Below, one piece after another: positions 11,172 to 21,725 of a DNA stretch of 64,000 nt. This DNA is from Blastomyces gilchristii SLH14081 (lineage: Eukaryota > Ascomycota > Eurotiomycetes > Onygenales > Ajellomycetaceae). The translations under genes and the position numbers were made by a program. The stretch spans positions 3,725,753 through 3,789,752 of the forward strand of contig NW_003101680.1 of assembly GCF_000003855.2 (NCBI RefSeq), written 5' to 3'. Below the pieces are notes generated by a model. It was not told the origin of the DNA. It worked only from the letters and a program-made list of their open reading frames with translations, and did no database searches. Position 1 is the first letter of the stretch; each line of letters opens with the position of its first letter.

Positions 11172-12903
11172 ATGTCGGAACAAGAAGAGAAGAACGCGGA
11201 GAGCATAGGTGACGCAGATGGCACATCACCTAATGAGACTCCGGTGAGCTCCGAAACAACGAATGAGTCTACAGGGAAGAAGGGGAAGGCGGCCAAGAAG
11301 TTGAAGGATGGAGACTCCGCTGCGACAAACCCTGCGGCAAAGCTCACGCCCACCATGGCAGAATCGCTACTCGAACTGAACCCGGCCCTACGGAGCGAAC
11401 TTGCTGGAATGGATAAAGAAAAGGCAATGGAAGCTCTTCGCCAGATGAATATTTCGGATCTCCTCACGGGTCTGTCGGTCAACCCGAAGAATCAGAAGGA
11501 TATGGCGTCGTTTAAATTCTGGCAAACACAGCCTGTTATCAGGTTTGATGACAGGGAGAGCAAGGAACCTGACGGGCCGATCAAAGCCATTCAACTTGAC
11601 CAGGTTTCCCGGGAGACTATTCCTCTAGTTGAAGGGTTCGAGTGGGTTACGCTGGACATCGATGATGAGGCGGAGCTGAAGGAGCTTTATGAATTGCTGG
11701 CGAACCATTATGTTGAGGATGGTAGTGCTATGTTCAGGTTCAACTACTCGCCTGCCTTTTTGAACTGGTGCGTTGCTTTCCTGCCCCCCTTACTGCGTGG
11801 TATAAAGTATATTTTGATTACTAACTTTGGTTTGTTTTCAGGGCACTCAAAGCTCCAGGGTGGAAGAGAGAATGGCATGTCGGTGTCAGAGCTTCCAAGT
11901 CTCGAAAGCTCGTCGCATCCATATGTGGTATCCCTGCCGAAATTGCAGTGCGTGGGAAACCATTAAAGGTCACCGAAATCAACTTCCTCTGCGTACATAA
12001 GAAACTTCGCTCAAAGAGACTTACACCAGTCCTTATCAAGGAGATCACACGGCGTTGTTACTTACATGGTATTTATCAAGCCATATATACAGTTGGTATT
12101 ATGTTGCCTACGCCAGTCAGCGCGTGTCGTTACTACCACCGTGCTTTGGATTGGCTAAAGCTGCACGAGGTTGGCTTCTCGCCCCTTCCGGCCGGCTCAA
12201 CCAAGTCCCGACAAGTTACGAGGAACCATCTACCAGGCCACACGTCCACGCCTGGCCTACGCCCAATGCAAAGCAAGGATATCGACGCGGTTCAGAATCT
12301 AGTGAACCGATATCTCAAACGATTTGACCTTTCCCAAATTCTCAGCCGAAAGGAGGTGGATCATTTACTGCTACATAAGGAGAAACCGGGAGTGGAACAG
12401 GTTGTTTGGTCGTACGTTGTCGAGGAACCGGGAACGCACAAAATCACGGACTTTGCCTCTTTCTATTCCCTGGAATCCAGCGTCCTTCAAAACTCGAAGC
12501 ATAAGAACGTTAGAGCCGCGTATCTCTATTACTATGCGACAGAAGCTGCATTTGCGGAAAAGGAGAAGGGGCTCAAAGAGAGGCTTCTGATGCTTATGAA
12601 TGATGTGCTAATTCTCGCTAAGAAGGTTTGTTCACACCATCTGTGAGGCTTTTTTTGATTTCGCTCTCTGTGTGTTTTCGATGGAAATTCTAACCGTTAT
12701 GCCAGGAACGTTTTGACGTTATGAACGCATTGACTCTGCACGATAACCCGCTATTCCTTGAACAGCTGAAGTTTGGGGCTGGGGATGGCCAGCTTCATTA
12801 TTACCTATTTAATTACAGAACGGCACCCATCGCTGGAGGAGTGAACGAGAAGAACTTGCCTGATGAACGGAAACGGGGTGGGGTTGGGGTAATCCTCGTC
12901 TGA
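11172..12903 (+). CDS. NMT1: Glycylpeptide N-tetradecanoyltransferase (N-myristoyltransferase)
   Basis: Transfers myristate from myristoyl-CoA to the N-terminal glycine of proteins; essential in fungi and acts on cytosolic ribosome-emerging chains. Exons 11172-11767, 11842-12625 and 12706-12903 (GT-AG, in frame, the first intron splitting the Trp codon of FLNWAL) give 525 residues, the normal size. The first ~80 residues are a variable Ser/Thr/Lys-rich ribosome-binding type tail. The conserved core begins at KFWQTQPV, followed by the [27 protein letters not shown] region that binds myristoyl-Co[20 protein letters not shown], and [11 protein letters not shown]. The C-terminal exon holds [18 protein letters not shown] and [13 protein letters not shown] and ends VGVILV. 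Confidence 0.96.
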
Positions 12904-13761
12904 GCTGAAAGTGGCCGAAGGCCCAAGATTATTGAATATGGTCCATCGATTCAAAACGGCGATGTACCGTGAGGGTAGGTAAGGGCTGTTTTTCTGATCA
13001 TCACATGAGAAATGAACGGATATTAAACATCAGTGGCCCATGGATATTATTGCATGGATCAGGGTTACTTACATACCTCTTTGGTTCGGGCACCAATTAT
13101 TATTAGATGTGTAACACTATGAATGCCCAATATGCTCTCCATACCTTATATTATTCCCCTAAAACGAGGTGCCTAGCCAAAAATGTCAGATAATCTTCAG
13201 ATCTTTAAAAATTCTTCCAACGCTCTCCTCCCAGTCCATTCCAGCACGATCTAGACTCCTGCCGTGTGCCTATAAATAGCCGGCCACGTTTATGCCAAGA
13301 CTAGTTTACAGGCATCGACAATCCGCCGCCATCACGTGCACCTGACGTCGTTTCGCCCTAAGCCGCAACTTGGCAGTCGAAGCGTCTAGCCCATCGAACT
13401 TGAATTGTCAATGTCTCATCCCCTTTGACCCCGTCACTTGGACTCCATGATTCAGATATATAGCTCTTGATGACCATATGCCTGGTTCTGCTTGCATCTC
13501 AAGGTTAACGTCCCATATTTCCCGCCAACTTTAGCTGCACCGTCTACTAGCAATGTCCATGCCAAGCTTGTCGCGTTTTCTTTGATCTATGAATCGGGCT
13601 GCATGAACGCTCCTATATCTTATCGCCTTGCCCCCGCCTTAATATTACCCTCGCTTTCGTGCTACTTGCTGGTCAGAGAACGATATCTTCTTGTCCAATA
13701 AAGGCCTCTTGTATTTGCATGACCTGAAATTGAACATCATTCATTGCTCCTGCCACGAACA
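12904..13761. other. Intergenic NMT1-RTC5
   Basis: About 860 bp: NMT1 3' UTR and the RTC5 promoter. A TATAAATA word at about 13,271 and a CACGTG-like/TGACGTC cluster near 13,335-13,350 are candidate promoter elements. No gene was seen. Confidence 0.45.
13271..13278 (+). promoter_or_regulatory. Candidate TATA box upstream of RTC5
   Basis: The word TATAAATA is followed by a GC-rich stretch, about 490 bp before the RTC5 start. Distance implies a long leader. This is a motif match only. Confidence 0.25.
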
Positions 13762-15978
13762 ATGGGTGGTGCGCTCTCGACTGAGGCCCAGAGGGCTTCC
13801 TCAGGTTAGCTCCCTGCTCCCTCGTAGATTTGATCACTCTGTATTTCTAGTTCCCTTGTCGTGAATCTCTGACAGTATTACTTTTGCTGTTGGTGGGGTG
13901 GCCGTGTTTAACAACATATTAACGATTTGAACCTGGGCTTGACAGTGGAGGAGCTGAGCCAACGCCTGGCACACCGATTCGCAACCAAATGCTTCACCCC
14001 TCTTGAACTTACCCATTTGAAAGACAACTTCTTCTCTAGAGCTCTAGAGCAGCGCGGTATTCGCTATTGGAATGAAGAAATATTATCAGATTTCTTGGGT
14101 ATCCCCGATGGTGCGGGTTCCGCAGCCACTGCAACGAGTGATGGATCACTCGATGCGGGGCCTGTCATCTTCCGCATGGTTTCATACCTGGGTGCATTTC
14201 CCTTCCAAAACACCATGGCACCCACCGTATTGACATTTGAGGCAATGATAAAAGTGGTTGTACTCTTAACTGAGAGATATGGGAAAGTCTTGAAACGAGG
14301 GAAGAAAGATCGGATTAAATTGCTTTTCGGCAGCCTCGCGGATGTTGGGCGAAGGGATATTATCACGCAGTTGAAAGAAGCTGCGGAAGACTCATTAGAA
14401 TCGATTGGCGTCGCCGATCCCAACGGTGGAAGCACCTTCGCTCATAACGGGGGTTTCTTAATTGATCAGCCCATTAACGATGGGGAGGACGAGGACGATG
14501 ACGATGACCTAGCCCTTGCAGCCTTGGAATCCCTCGATGCGATTGAAGTATTCAAGCAAGATCAACGCATTGATAAAACTGTCTTCGAGTCCAAAATATC
14601 TCTAACTACCTTTCGACGACTACTAACGTTGCTTATTGTCACAGCGCCGCTGCGACCGCTGGGAACAGTGTCCAAATACACAACAGGGTTGAGCAAGTCT
14701 TCGCTAGATACTGTGCATGAGCAGGTGGACAGCATTCTAGCGGCATTGGGCTCCGAAGTAGCAGAGGATGGAATCGGATATAAATCGTTCTCCGAGTTGA
14801 TATCGACGTCTCTCCCGTACCTTTTTGACCCACTAACACCTCTATTTGAGCATCTACTTTTCAGCAAGAACCTCAACCTGTCACGGAAATCTGAAACTTC
14901 CAATGGTCAGGCAGATAAGCCAGCCCCAACACCTCCTTCAACGCCTCCCCGTTCTCCTCCTTTATCGCCAGTCATTTTAACTGGCGGCTTTGATTCCTGC
15001 ATTCTAAATCCCGTCATACTGTCCCACCTATCGTTCTTCATTTCCACCAGCCCTCATATACCAAATATCTTCCGCAATCGTACTCACCTGCACCCAGTCT
15101 TCTCATCGACTGAACACGGTGAATCTTTAACCTCTTTCTCCCACCATGTCATGACATGGCAAGCCCCGACCATCCTCCTAATTAGAGGAGCAGTGACATC
15201 GGAAAACAACGAAGAACAAATAACCACGATCGGTGCATATATCCCACAACCCTGGAAACAATCTTCATCATATTCTTCCCGCCGGTCATCCGAAAGCGTC
15301 CATCCTTCCACACTCCCCTGCCTCTTCGAAATCTTCCCAGTTCACACAGTCCTCCAAGGCTCCCCATCCTTCTCATCACTAAAATCCAACATGCCGGTAA
15401 GCCACTTCTCCACCAAAACCGGCATAGCAATCGGCTGCATAATCCCACCATCATCCCGAAAATCCCTTGGAAGCGATCTCCATCCCAAGCCTGCCGGTGG
15501 CGGCAGCCTCCTCATTGACTCCGCCCTTGAAAACGCCACCTTCGTAGTGTCCGACGGCCTCAACGGCGAAGGCGTGTTTCTACCCCCCGGCGTCTCCCCC
15601 AGCGGCACCACCACCACTGGTACTACCTCTACCAAAACCCCATCTTCCACATCCCCAACCGCGTCAGCAGCATCCGTATCCACCTCCAATCACAACACCA
15701 CAAAGTCCATATCCATCTATAACCTTGAAGTATGGGGCATTATCCCGTCTCAATCGCTAGCCACCCAATCCGATGGGACAGGATCCCCCATCGAGAAACA
15801 GGACGCGATTGCCTTGCAGCGTGCACAATGGAATTTCGAAGCGCGCGAGGCGGAGCGCCGGCAGGCGATTAATATGAAAGTGGGCGGTGGGGAGTCGGAG
15901 GCACAGACTGGGAGAGCGCTTCTGGAGATGGCTGGGATTATTGGCGACTCACAGTATTCGGCACATCCTCATCATTGA
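13762..15978 (+). CDS. RTC5: TLDc-domain protein Rtc5 (restriction of telomere capping 5)
   Basis: Rtc5 is a TLDc-domain protein; in yeast, TLDc proteins act on vacuolar V-ATPase assembly. Exon 1 (13762-13804) encodes [14 protein letters not shown] and joins exon 2 (13946-15978) through a GT-AG intron, giving 691 residues. The start is MGGALST, with Gly2 and Ser6, a classic N-myristoylation signal; the downstream in-frame ATG at 13,927 would lose it and lies inside the inferred intron. Conserved N-terminal stretches include [15 protein letters not shown] and [13 protein letters not shown]. An acidic linker ([10 protein letters not shown]) precedes a Ser/Pro-rich insert, and the TLDc fold spans roughly residues 380-650 ([43 protein letters not shown]). 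The Ser/Thr-rich loop near 15,600-15,700 is low complexity. Confidence 0.9.
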
Positions 15979-16465
15979 ATAATTGAGTCAGGAAGGTGTT
16001 TGGGGCGGGATGGATGTGTCTGGTTGGCTTAGGGCCATAATGATATTAGCAAATTGTATTCTTTATTACGGTTGACAACCCAATTTTTATGTTGTATATG
16101 AGATGATTGTATATGCGAGTCAACCTCTCTATTTTCTTTCTACTCCGGATGGCCGTATTCCCTCCTCTCTCTGCATCACGGATGAAAATTCTTTCCTTTC
16201 CCCCCTTTCCTTTCCTTCCTTCTCTTTTAATCTCGTTACTCTTTTCTTCCTGCCTTTTTTTTTTTGTTGTTGTTTTCTGTACTATTTTCTATGTCTTGGC
16301 GAAAAGGAATAAGGGATAATTTGTGTTCTGAGGAGTCTTTAACGTTATAGTGGCGCTTTCAAGTAAGCTCTTTCCGTCAGGTTTACAATTATTCAACGCA
16401 CACTTACATGCCAATGACCAATTGCCGCTGGCGCAAAAATAATCGCTTTTTTGGTTTTTTTCTTG

Positions 16466-16500
<35 letters not shown>

Positions 16501-16734
16501 AAAACACTCAAATTCTGCTCCGAACATTATCTCAACCTGAGCCATTATAAACAAAAATTAAAACGAGACGTGCATGAGGAATGATGTGGAAGTGGAATAA
16601 GCAAGTTACTGTACAGAAATGAAACCCCGGTATTAAATCGTATATCTAGATTTCAATAGCCCATTCAGAAAAGGGGCATCCGGGTTGGACTGCGAAGAAA
16701 CAGCCATCCCAGGCCTCATCGATGAAAATCGCAT
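15979..16734. other. Convergent 3' region of RTC5 and SWC3
   Basis: About 760 bp holding the two 3' UTRs. It contains pyrimidine-rich low-complexity DNA (16,180-16,290) and a run of 33 A at 16,466-16,498. No coding signal was recognised. Confidence 0.55.
16466..16498 (+). repeat. A33 homopolymer
   Basis: Thirty-three consecutive A between the convergent RTC5 and SWC3 genes. Confidence 0.9.
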
Positions 16735-19090
16735 CTAAAAAATCCTTCGTCGAAGCGGCACAATACCACTAGGCACATCGTAAAACTCCTTCAACTCCTC
16801 CTCAAACTGCACGTCCTCAACACTGCCCACATCGTCAAGCAGAACTCCACGATTACCAGAACCACCCCCAGTCTCTTGCGTTACAACCACGCCATTTTCT
16901 GCCCCGCTATCCACACCCTTCTCCCCACCCCCTTTGCTTTTACTCCTAGCACTGCGCGCTTGCTGCTGCTGCTGTGGTTGTGACGGCTGTTCGCCCACTG
17001 TCTGCCCTGCTTCATCGCCAGTACCATTCTGAGGAAACCCCTCATGTGGTAAGCGGAGAGCGAGGTATTCGATATCAGCACGCTCCATGCGGTCCATGAT
17101 ATCATTCATGTATTGGCGGACTTCGGCGGGCGGGTTGACGACGCGAGCTAAGGGCTCGAGGGTGCGTGGGTTGTTGGCGTGAATGCGCATGGTTACTGGT
17201 TGGTAATATTCTTTTATTTTTGGCTTGTGTGGAGAAGGTTTTGTTTCTGTTGTCGTCGCTGTTGATGGTTGTGTTTCTGGTCCAGTGGTGGCCGAAGTGG
17301 GCTTATCAGACTGGGGAGGGTTGGTGGCTGGTTCCGGGGTGCCTTGATTGGGTGCAGGGGTAGGGTTCTGGTTTGACGTATCTATAGGTGTTGGAGTCCC
17401 AGTTGCGGAGGTGACTTTGGATTTTTTCGACTTTGCCTTACCACTCGTTTTACCAGCAAGCGAGTCTGGTTGCGGAGCCGAGGGATCGATTTTCTTTATA
17501 ACTAGAAATGATGCAATGACGGTTGTGCCACCAGGGAAGTAATCGAGGATGGTATTCTTTGGGAAAAGATATCTATCTCCAGTGGATGCGTGACCAGAAC
17601 TGCTACCAGCAGGAGAGGTTGTCAGAAATTCAAATACAACGGCCTTTGGTTCTGGTTTCGGGGGCGCAACTGGAGGCTGAGATGGTGTATGTTGGTGGAA
17701 GTAGGTATTATGCGGTGAAGGTTGCTGAATGGCTTTAGACCTTATTGGCTGTGGAGGGAGTTGATTTGGGTACGTAGAGTGCGCGGAGGGAGACGCGCGA
17801 GCATGTGTTGACTGACTAGAAATGTTGGGGCCGTTTGGATGAAACGGATGAGAGGGGTGTGATTGCGTGGGTGCTGCTGGCGTAGAGGTTGGCGTTGATG
17901 AGGGAGGTTGGGGCGGTCCCGGTGTAAAAGGTCGCCCTTGTTGATCGGGCTTGAGATGTGGCGGGATATTTTGACTCTCATTTTGCCTTCTACTCGCGAG
18001 AATAGCATTGAGCTCGTCGATGTGAGCTTGGAACGTCCGCAATTGTGCCTGGTTCGCCTTGCTTGACGCTACAATCCGCATTAATGCCTTCAGCTCCGGG
18101 TTCGAGGCAGCTCGCGTGGCCAACATCTGGATAACTGGATCCGGACTTGTTTTCACAGGTTGAGAGGATTCTGGTGGGGGTTTGGAAGGAGGATGTTGCA
18201 TAAGCTCGTTTTTCGTAGGGTAATTTTGAGGATGATGCGTTGGAGTTTGGCTTTGAGGAATGCGGTTTTGCGGAGATGGAGCCGGTCCTTCAGGTCGTGA
18301 CTGCCGGACCGGTTGCGCGACAGGGGGGGCCGGATTACTATGAAGAGATGGTTCAAAACGGTTCTGTGGAGGGGGCTGCTGGTCTGGCGGAGGGGTAGCA
18401 GTGGGGGGAGCATGGGGACTAGGGGAGTAGGGCTGGCGTGGGTGGCCCGGAGGTGGTTGATACTGGTGGAAATTATTTGGAGGTGCGTATTGCACGATTG
18501 GTCGCTGCGGAGGTGCATATTGGATTGGTTGTTGGGCTTGCGGGTTTCGCACGGTAAATAACATAGCTTCAAAGTGATGAGGTTCAATTATGATACTGCA
18601 AGGTCCCAGTTTACTCATGGATTCCCGTGGCGGGTTCTGCGGTGGTTGGGGTTGCGATTTCTTCTTGGAAGGTTTAGTCCAGTATTTCTCAAATACGCAG
18701 TCATTGAGCCACTTTATCCTTGACCGCTGGAGTGCAGCAGCCAATACAGCACTGAAGAGGAGACAATAATCAGTAAAGAGATATTCCCCTTATACAAAGC
18801 AAGGTTCAACATGAAGCCTAAACCATAAGCACGTACCTCTCCGCGTAGGACTGATATTCCTGTAGTGACAGCGTGCTTGGTTGCGGTTTGGTAAGAGTAG
18901 GCAACGGGTCTCCATCTTTAATATGTGTGGGAAGTATTTTCTTTTCAGGCTCCGGCGACGGAGGGATAGTAGGCGTAGCAGATGCTTTCCTCTTCGCTGG
19001 TGTGGTGTCCCGTTTCAGCGTTGATTCTGAGAGCTTTCTCTTTGCCGCGGACTCCCCGCCGCGAGGAGGAGCTTTCCGTTTCTCCCCCAT
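16735..19090 (-). CDS. SWC3: SWR1-complex protein 3 (Swc3)
   Basis: Subunit of the SWR1 chromatin remodeller that deposits histone H2A.Z. Exons 19090-18837 and 18751-16735 (GT-AG, splitting a Ser codon in SYAESAVLAAAL) give 756 residues. The N-terminus is basic (MGEKRKAPPRGGESAAKRK). The Swc3 signature follows: LPTLTKPQPSTLSLQEYQSY, AVLAAALQRSRIKW, VFEKYWTKPSKKK, RESMSKLGPCSIIIEPH and FEAMLFTVRNP. A long Pro/Gln/Ser-rich disordered middle leads to a C-terminal conserved part (VVFEFLTT, EYYQPVTMRIHA, EPLARVVNPP, MDRMERADIEYLALRLP), and the protein ends in PSGIVPLRRRIF. Upstream in-frame ATG at 19,222 exists, but the start at 19,090 gives the family-like N-terminus. Confidence 0.9.
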
Positions 19091-20455
19091 GGCAATTGTG
19101 AGAGAGAGGTCTATTTCGGCGGTTGGAATGCGCAAGACTTCATTTCCAACTTGTAGTCGTACGAGATAAGAGGCTGAGGTCCTAGGTGATGTCACGGAGG
19201 TTAGGAAGAGGAGTTGTCGCAAAAACTACCTAGGTATACCGTATCATGGGGAATTGCCTTCCATGGTTTAGTGCTATCCTGATTGGGTTTAGCACAACAT
19301 CACCGCTTTCTGGACTATATAAATCCCTCCCCCCGCCGCTTGAACATCCTCTCTCTATCATCCCTATTTTTCCTTTCTTTTCTCATAATTCTCTTGTCTT
19401 GTGTGTGCTGTGCCCATCCCCTCTTTCCCCTTGGGCCCCACTGCTAGTGTCACCTGGCCCAGCTGTGCCACAGCTGAAACTGTTCTTGACATGATGATCA
19501 TGTCCACTTTTTCTTCTTCTCAGATGCAATTTCACCTCACTCTACTGTCAAGTTACTCTAAAACCATGCACAGACTGAGGCCTGCTACTGGGATATCTAG
19601 TCTGCCCGGGACTGTGGCTGGCTGAGGTTTCCTGTTCACTTTGTGATCTCATTTTTTATTGTGTACATGACAAGCGTATTGCTCTACATTCTATATTTGA
19701 TGTTTTGGGGTTCTGCACACCTATTCTATCAATGCTGCCAATCCCATCCTGTCTGTGCCTTGGTGCTTGTTGTTCTTAATCTCTCCCTTTCGCAATTGGT
19801 CAGCAAACCCGATGTTTCTCACCTGTGGTGCATGCCGGTGATGGGCGGCCTTCACTCATTGAGATGGTATGTCAATGGAAAAAAAAAAAAAAAAAAAGGC
19901 CTTCACATGGAAGAAACAGTATCTGCCTTGCTGCGCTGTGGAACCATTATGCATCAGGCCCTGACCAGAGTACAAGGTCTGAAAGGTCTGATTGATTGCA
20001 AGGGTGACATGTCCAGATGAAAAAAAAATCTCCCTGACAATTCAAGCCTCGCAGCATGGCTGATGTGTGACATGGACATGATTCAATCTGCTCCAGTGCA
20101 GGTGAATTCTCAGTCACACTATATTCTCTCTTGACTAGTAGCAAGGTACTGAGTTGACAAAGATGAATGTTCACTGAAAAAGGGACTTCAGTCTCAGCCT
20201 CCTGAGGGCTCAAATTGACCAGAAGAGAAAGAGGTGATGTGACAGTGTGATGCAATGTCTGAGTTTTCTCATTTTCACAATCCACACTTCAATGAATTAA
20301 CAGACTAATTCACTATTGAAAATTCATGTTCATGCTATAAGACTGTGCATTGGAGCAGCTATGATCACATGACAATCATCTAGCACCCTTTCAGTCAGTG
20401 TTACAGTTTAGGAAATAAAAAGTGAGAAGGGTTACAATCTTCCCTTGCTTTCTGT
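19091..20455. other. CpG-poor non-coding region upstream of SWC3
   Basis: The left 200-300 bp should be the SWC3 promoter. From about 19,400 to 20,450 the DNA is poor in CpG but rich in TpG/CpA, while CC and GG remain common. Open frames here are short and match no family. It includes a TATATAAA word near 19,315 and a run of 19 A at 19,879-19,897. It looks like an old, mildly mutated repeat or relic; identity unknown. Confidence 0.5.
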
Positions 20456-20499
20456 GTGGACGGTGGCTGGTGTTGCAAGTTGATAGGTGACACTCATCT

Positions 20500-21722
20500 T
20501 CCTGTCTTGTTTTACCCAGGATTTGGCCGACCTCCCCTCCGTGGCGCCGTGACAGACCCTACAAGAACAACCCAGGGTACTGTAACAAAGCCAGCTAATC
20601 GGAGGGTTCCTTCGCGCATCACGTTATGGGACACCTTCATTGACGAGCAGATGATGGTGTGGGAGAGACTCTATGGTAATCCGTCATTTTTGACTGAAAA
20701 ACTGTTTCCGTCGAAACATCAGCTTGAGTATGTCCGCCAGCTCATCACCCCGAATGTTATCGGTCAGGACTCCGATGATGTTGAATTCTGCTGTAGAAGG
20801 CTCGTTGTTGTTGTCACAACTCAGCTCTGCTCTTACATGGTTCACAAAGGCGTGTGTTACAGCTACATATGCACTGGAGAAGCCTTTATCTTCATTCACA
20901 TCCTGGATGATTCATCTTCAGTTCAATGTGCGCTTTGCAGACCAGAACTGAATGTCAAGGTGACTGGTGAGAATGAGCTACAGTTGACAGCTGCCACACA
21001 GGTTCTGGTGTTCACAATCCAAGCATTGATCTCGCCAGCAGTACCCCAGGAGTGGCATGATGCTGCTGCAAGGTTTGATGTTTGGCCAGTGAAGTATTCT
21101 GAAATACTAGAGCAGACTCCACCCGCTGCTCACTCAAAACATGCATCCCCCCTGTACTGTGGCAGACAACTCTGTAACCTTCCTCCCTTCGGGATGATGC
21201 TGTGATCCAGATGCCGGCCCTCTGAAGACAAACACCGATTGCTGAGCTCTCACTCACTGTCTCCTCCCTCATCTCCTCCTCTTACCCCGTCACAATCTGG
21301 CATTCATGCTTGAACATGAAGGAGAGGGTCCGGTTCAGCTGCAAAGTCGCGAGGCGCGCCGGGATGCGGGGAAGTCAGTGGCACCTGGCGGACGCCCAAT
21401 GCCATTAAAACACCGGCCATCAAAGCCCACCTGTACTGCTCCCAGCAATGTCTCCTTGCGCTTAAGGGATGGTAGCCCTCTTGATTCATTGTGCCCCAAT
21501 TACCAGGATCACCAGAAGTCCCGGATCCAGATACATGGCTTCTGTGCTCGTATCCGGAAGCAGCTTGCCATGGATCGTGGCCCGGACGCCGACTGCCGTC
21601 CTCAAGGCAGGTAGCTGTGGTGCACTGTTCAAAGTCCGGCTCTCATCGCATGGATACACTGTAGTCGCCAAGGGTGTGGAATACAAGCATGTGCATAAGC
21701 TCGAACATGAAAAGCGAACGTG
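20500..21722 (+). pseudogene. Decayed fungal multidomain protein with C-terminal kinase-like fold
   Basis: The family is common and repetitive in Onygenales and Aspergillus as large hypothetical proteins. Visible pieces in order: FGRPPLRGAVTDPTR, WDTFIDEQMMVWERL, HQLEYVRQLITPNVI, then VVTTQLCSYMVHKGV, YICTGEAFIFIHILDD, SPAVPQEWHDAAARFD (one frame to the TGA at 21,203-21,205). Further pieces lie in other frames: a CSQQCLLAL stretch (~21,440), CPNYQDH and LAMDRGPDADC (~21,490-21,595), then GALFKVRLSSHGYTVVAKGV (~21,627-21,686), the start of the kinase-like N-lobe. Between DDVEF and VVVVTTQL a large segment found in relatives is missing. Frameshifts, an in-frame stop and loss of everything after the Lys-bearing strand make it a pseudogene. 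Assignment rests on remembered family motifs. Confidence 0.7.
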
Positions 21723-21725
21723 AGT

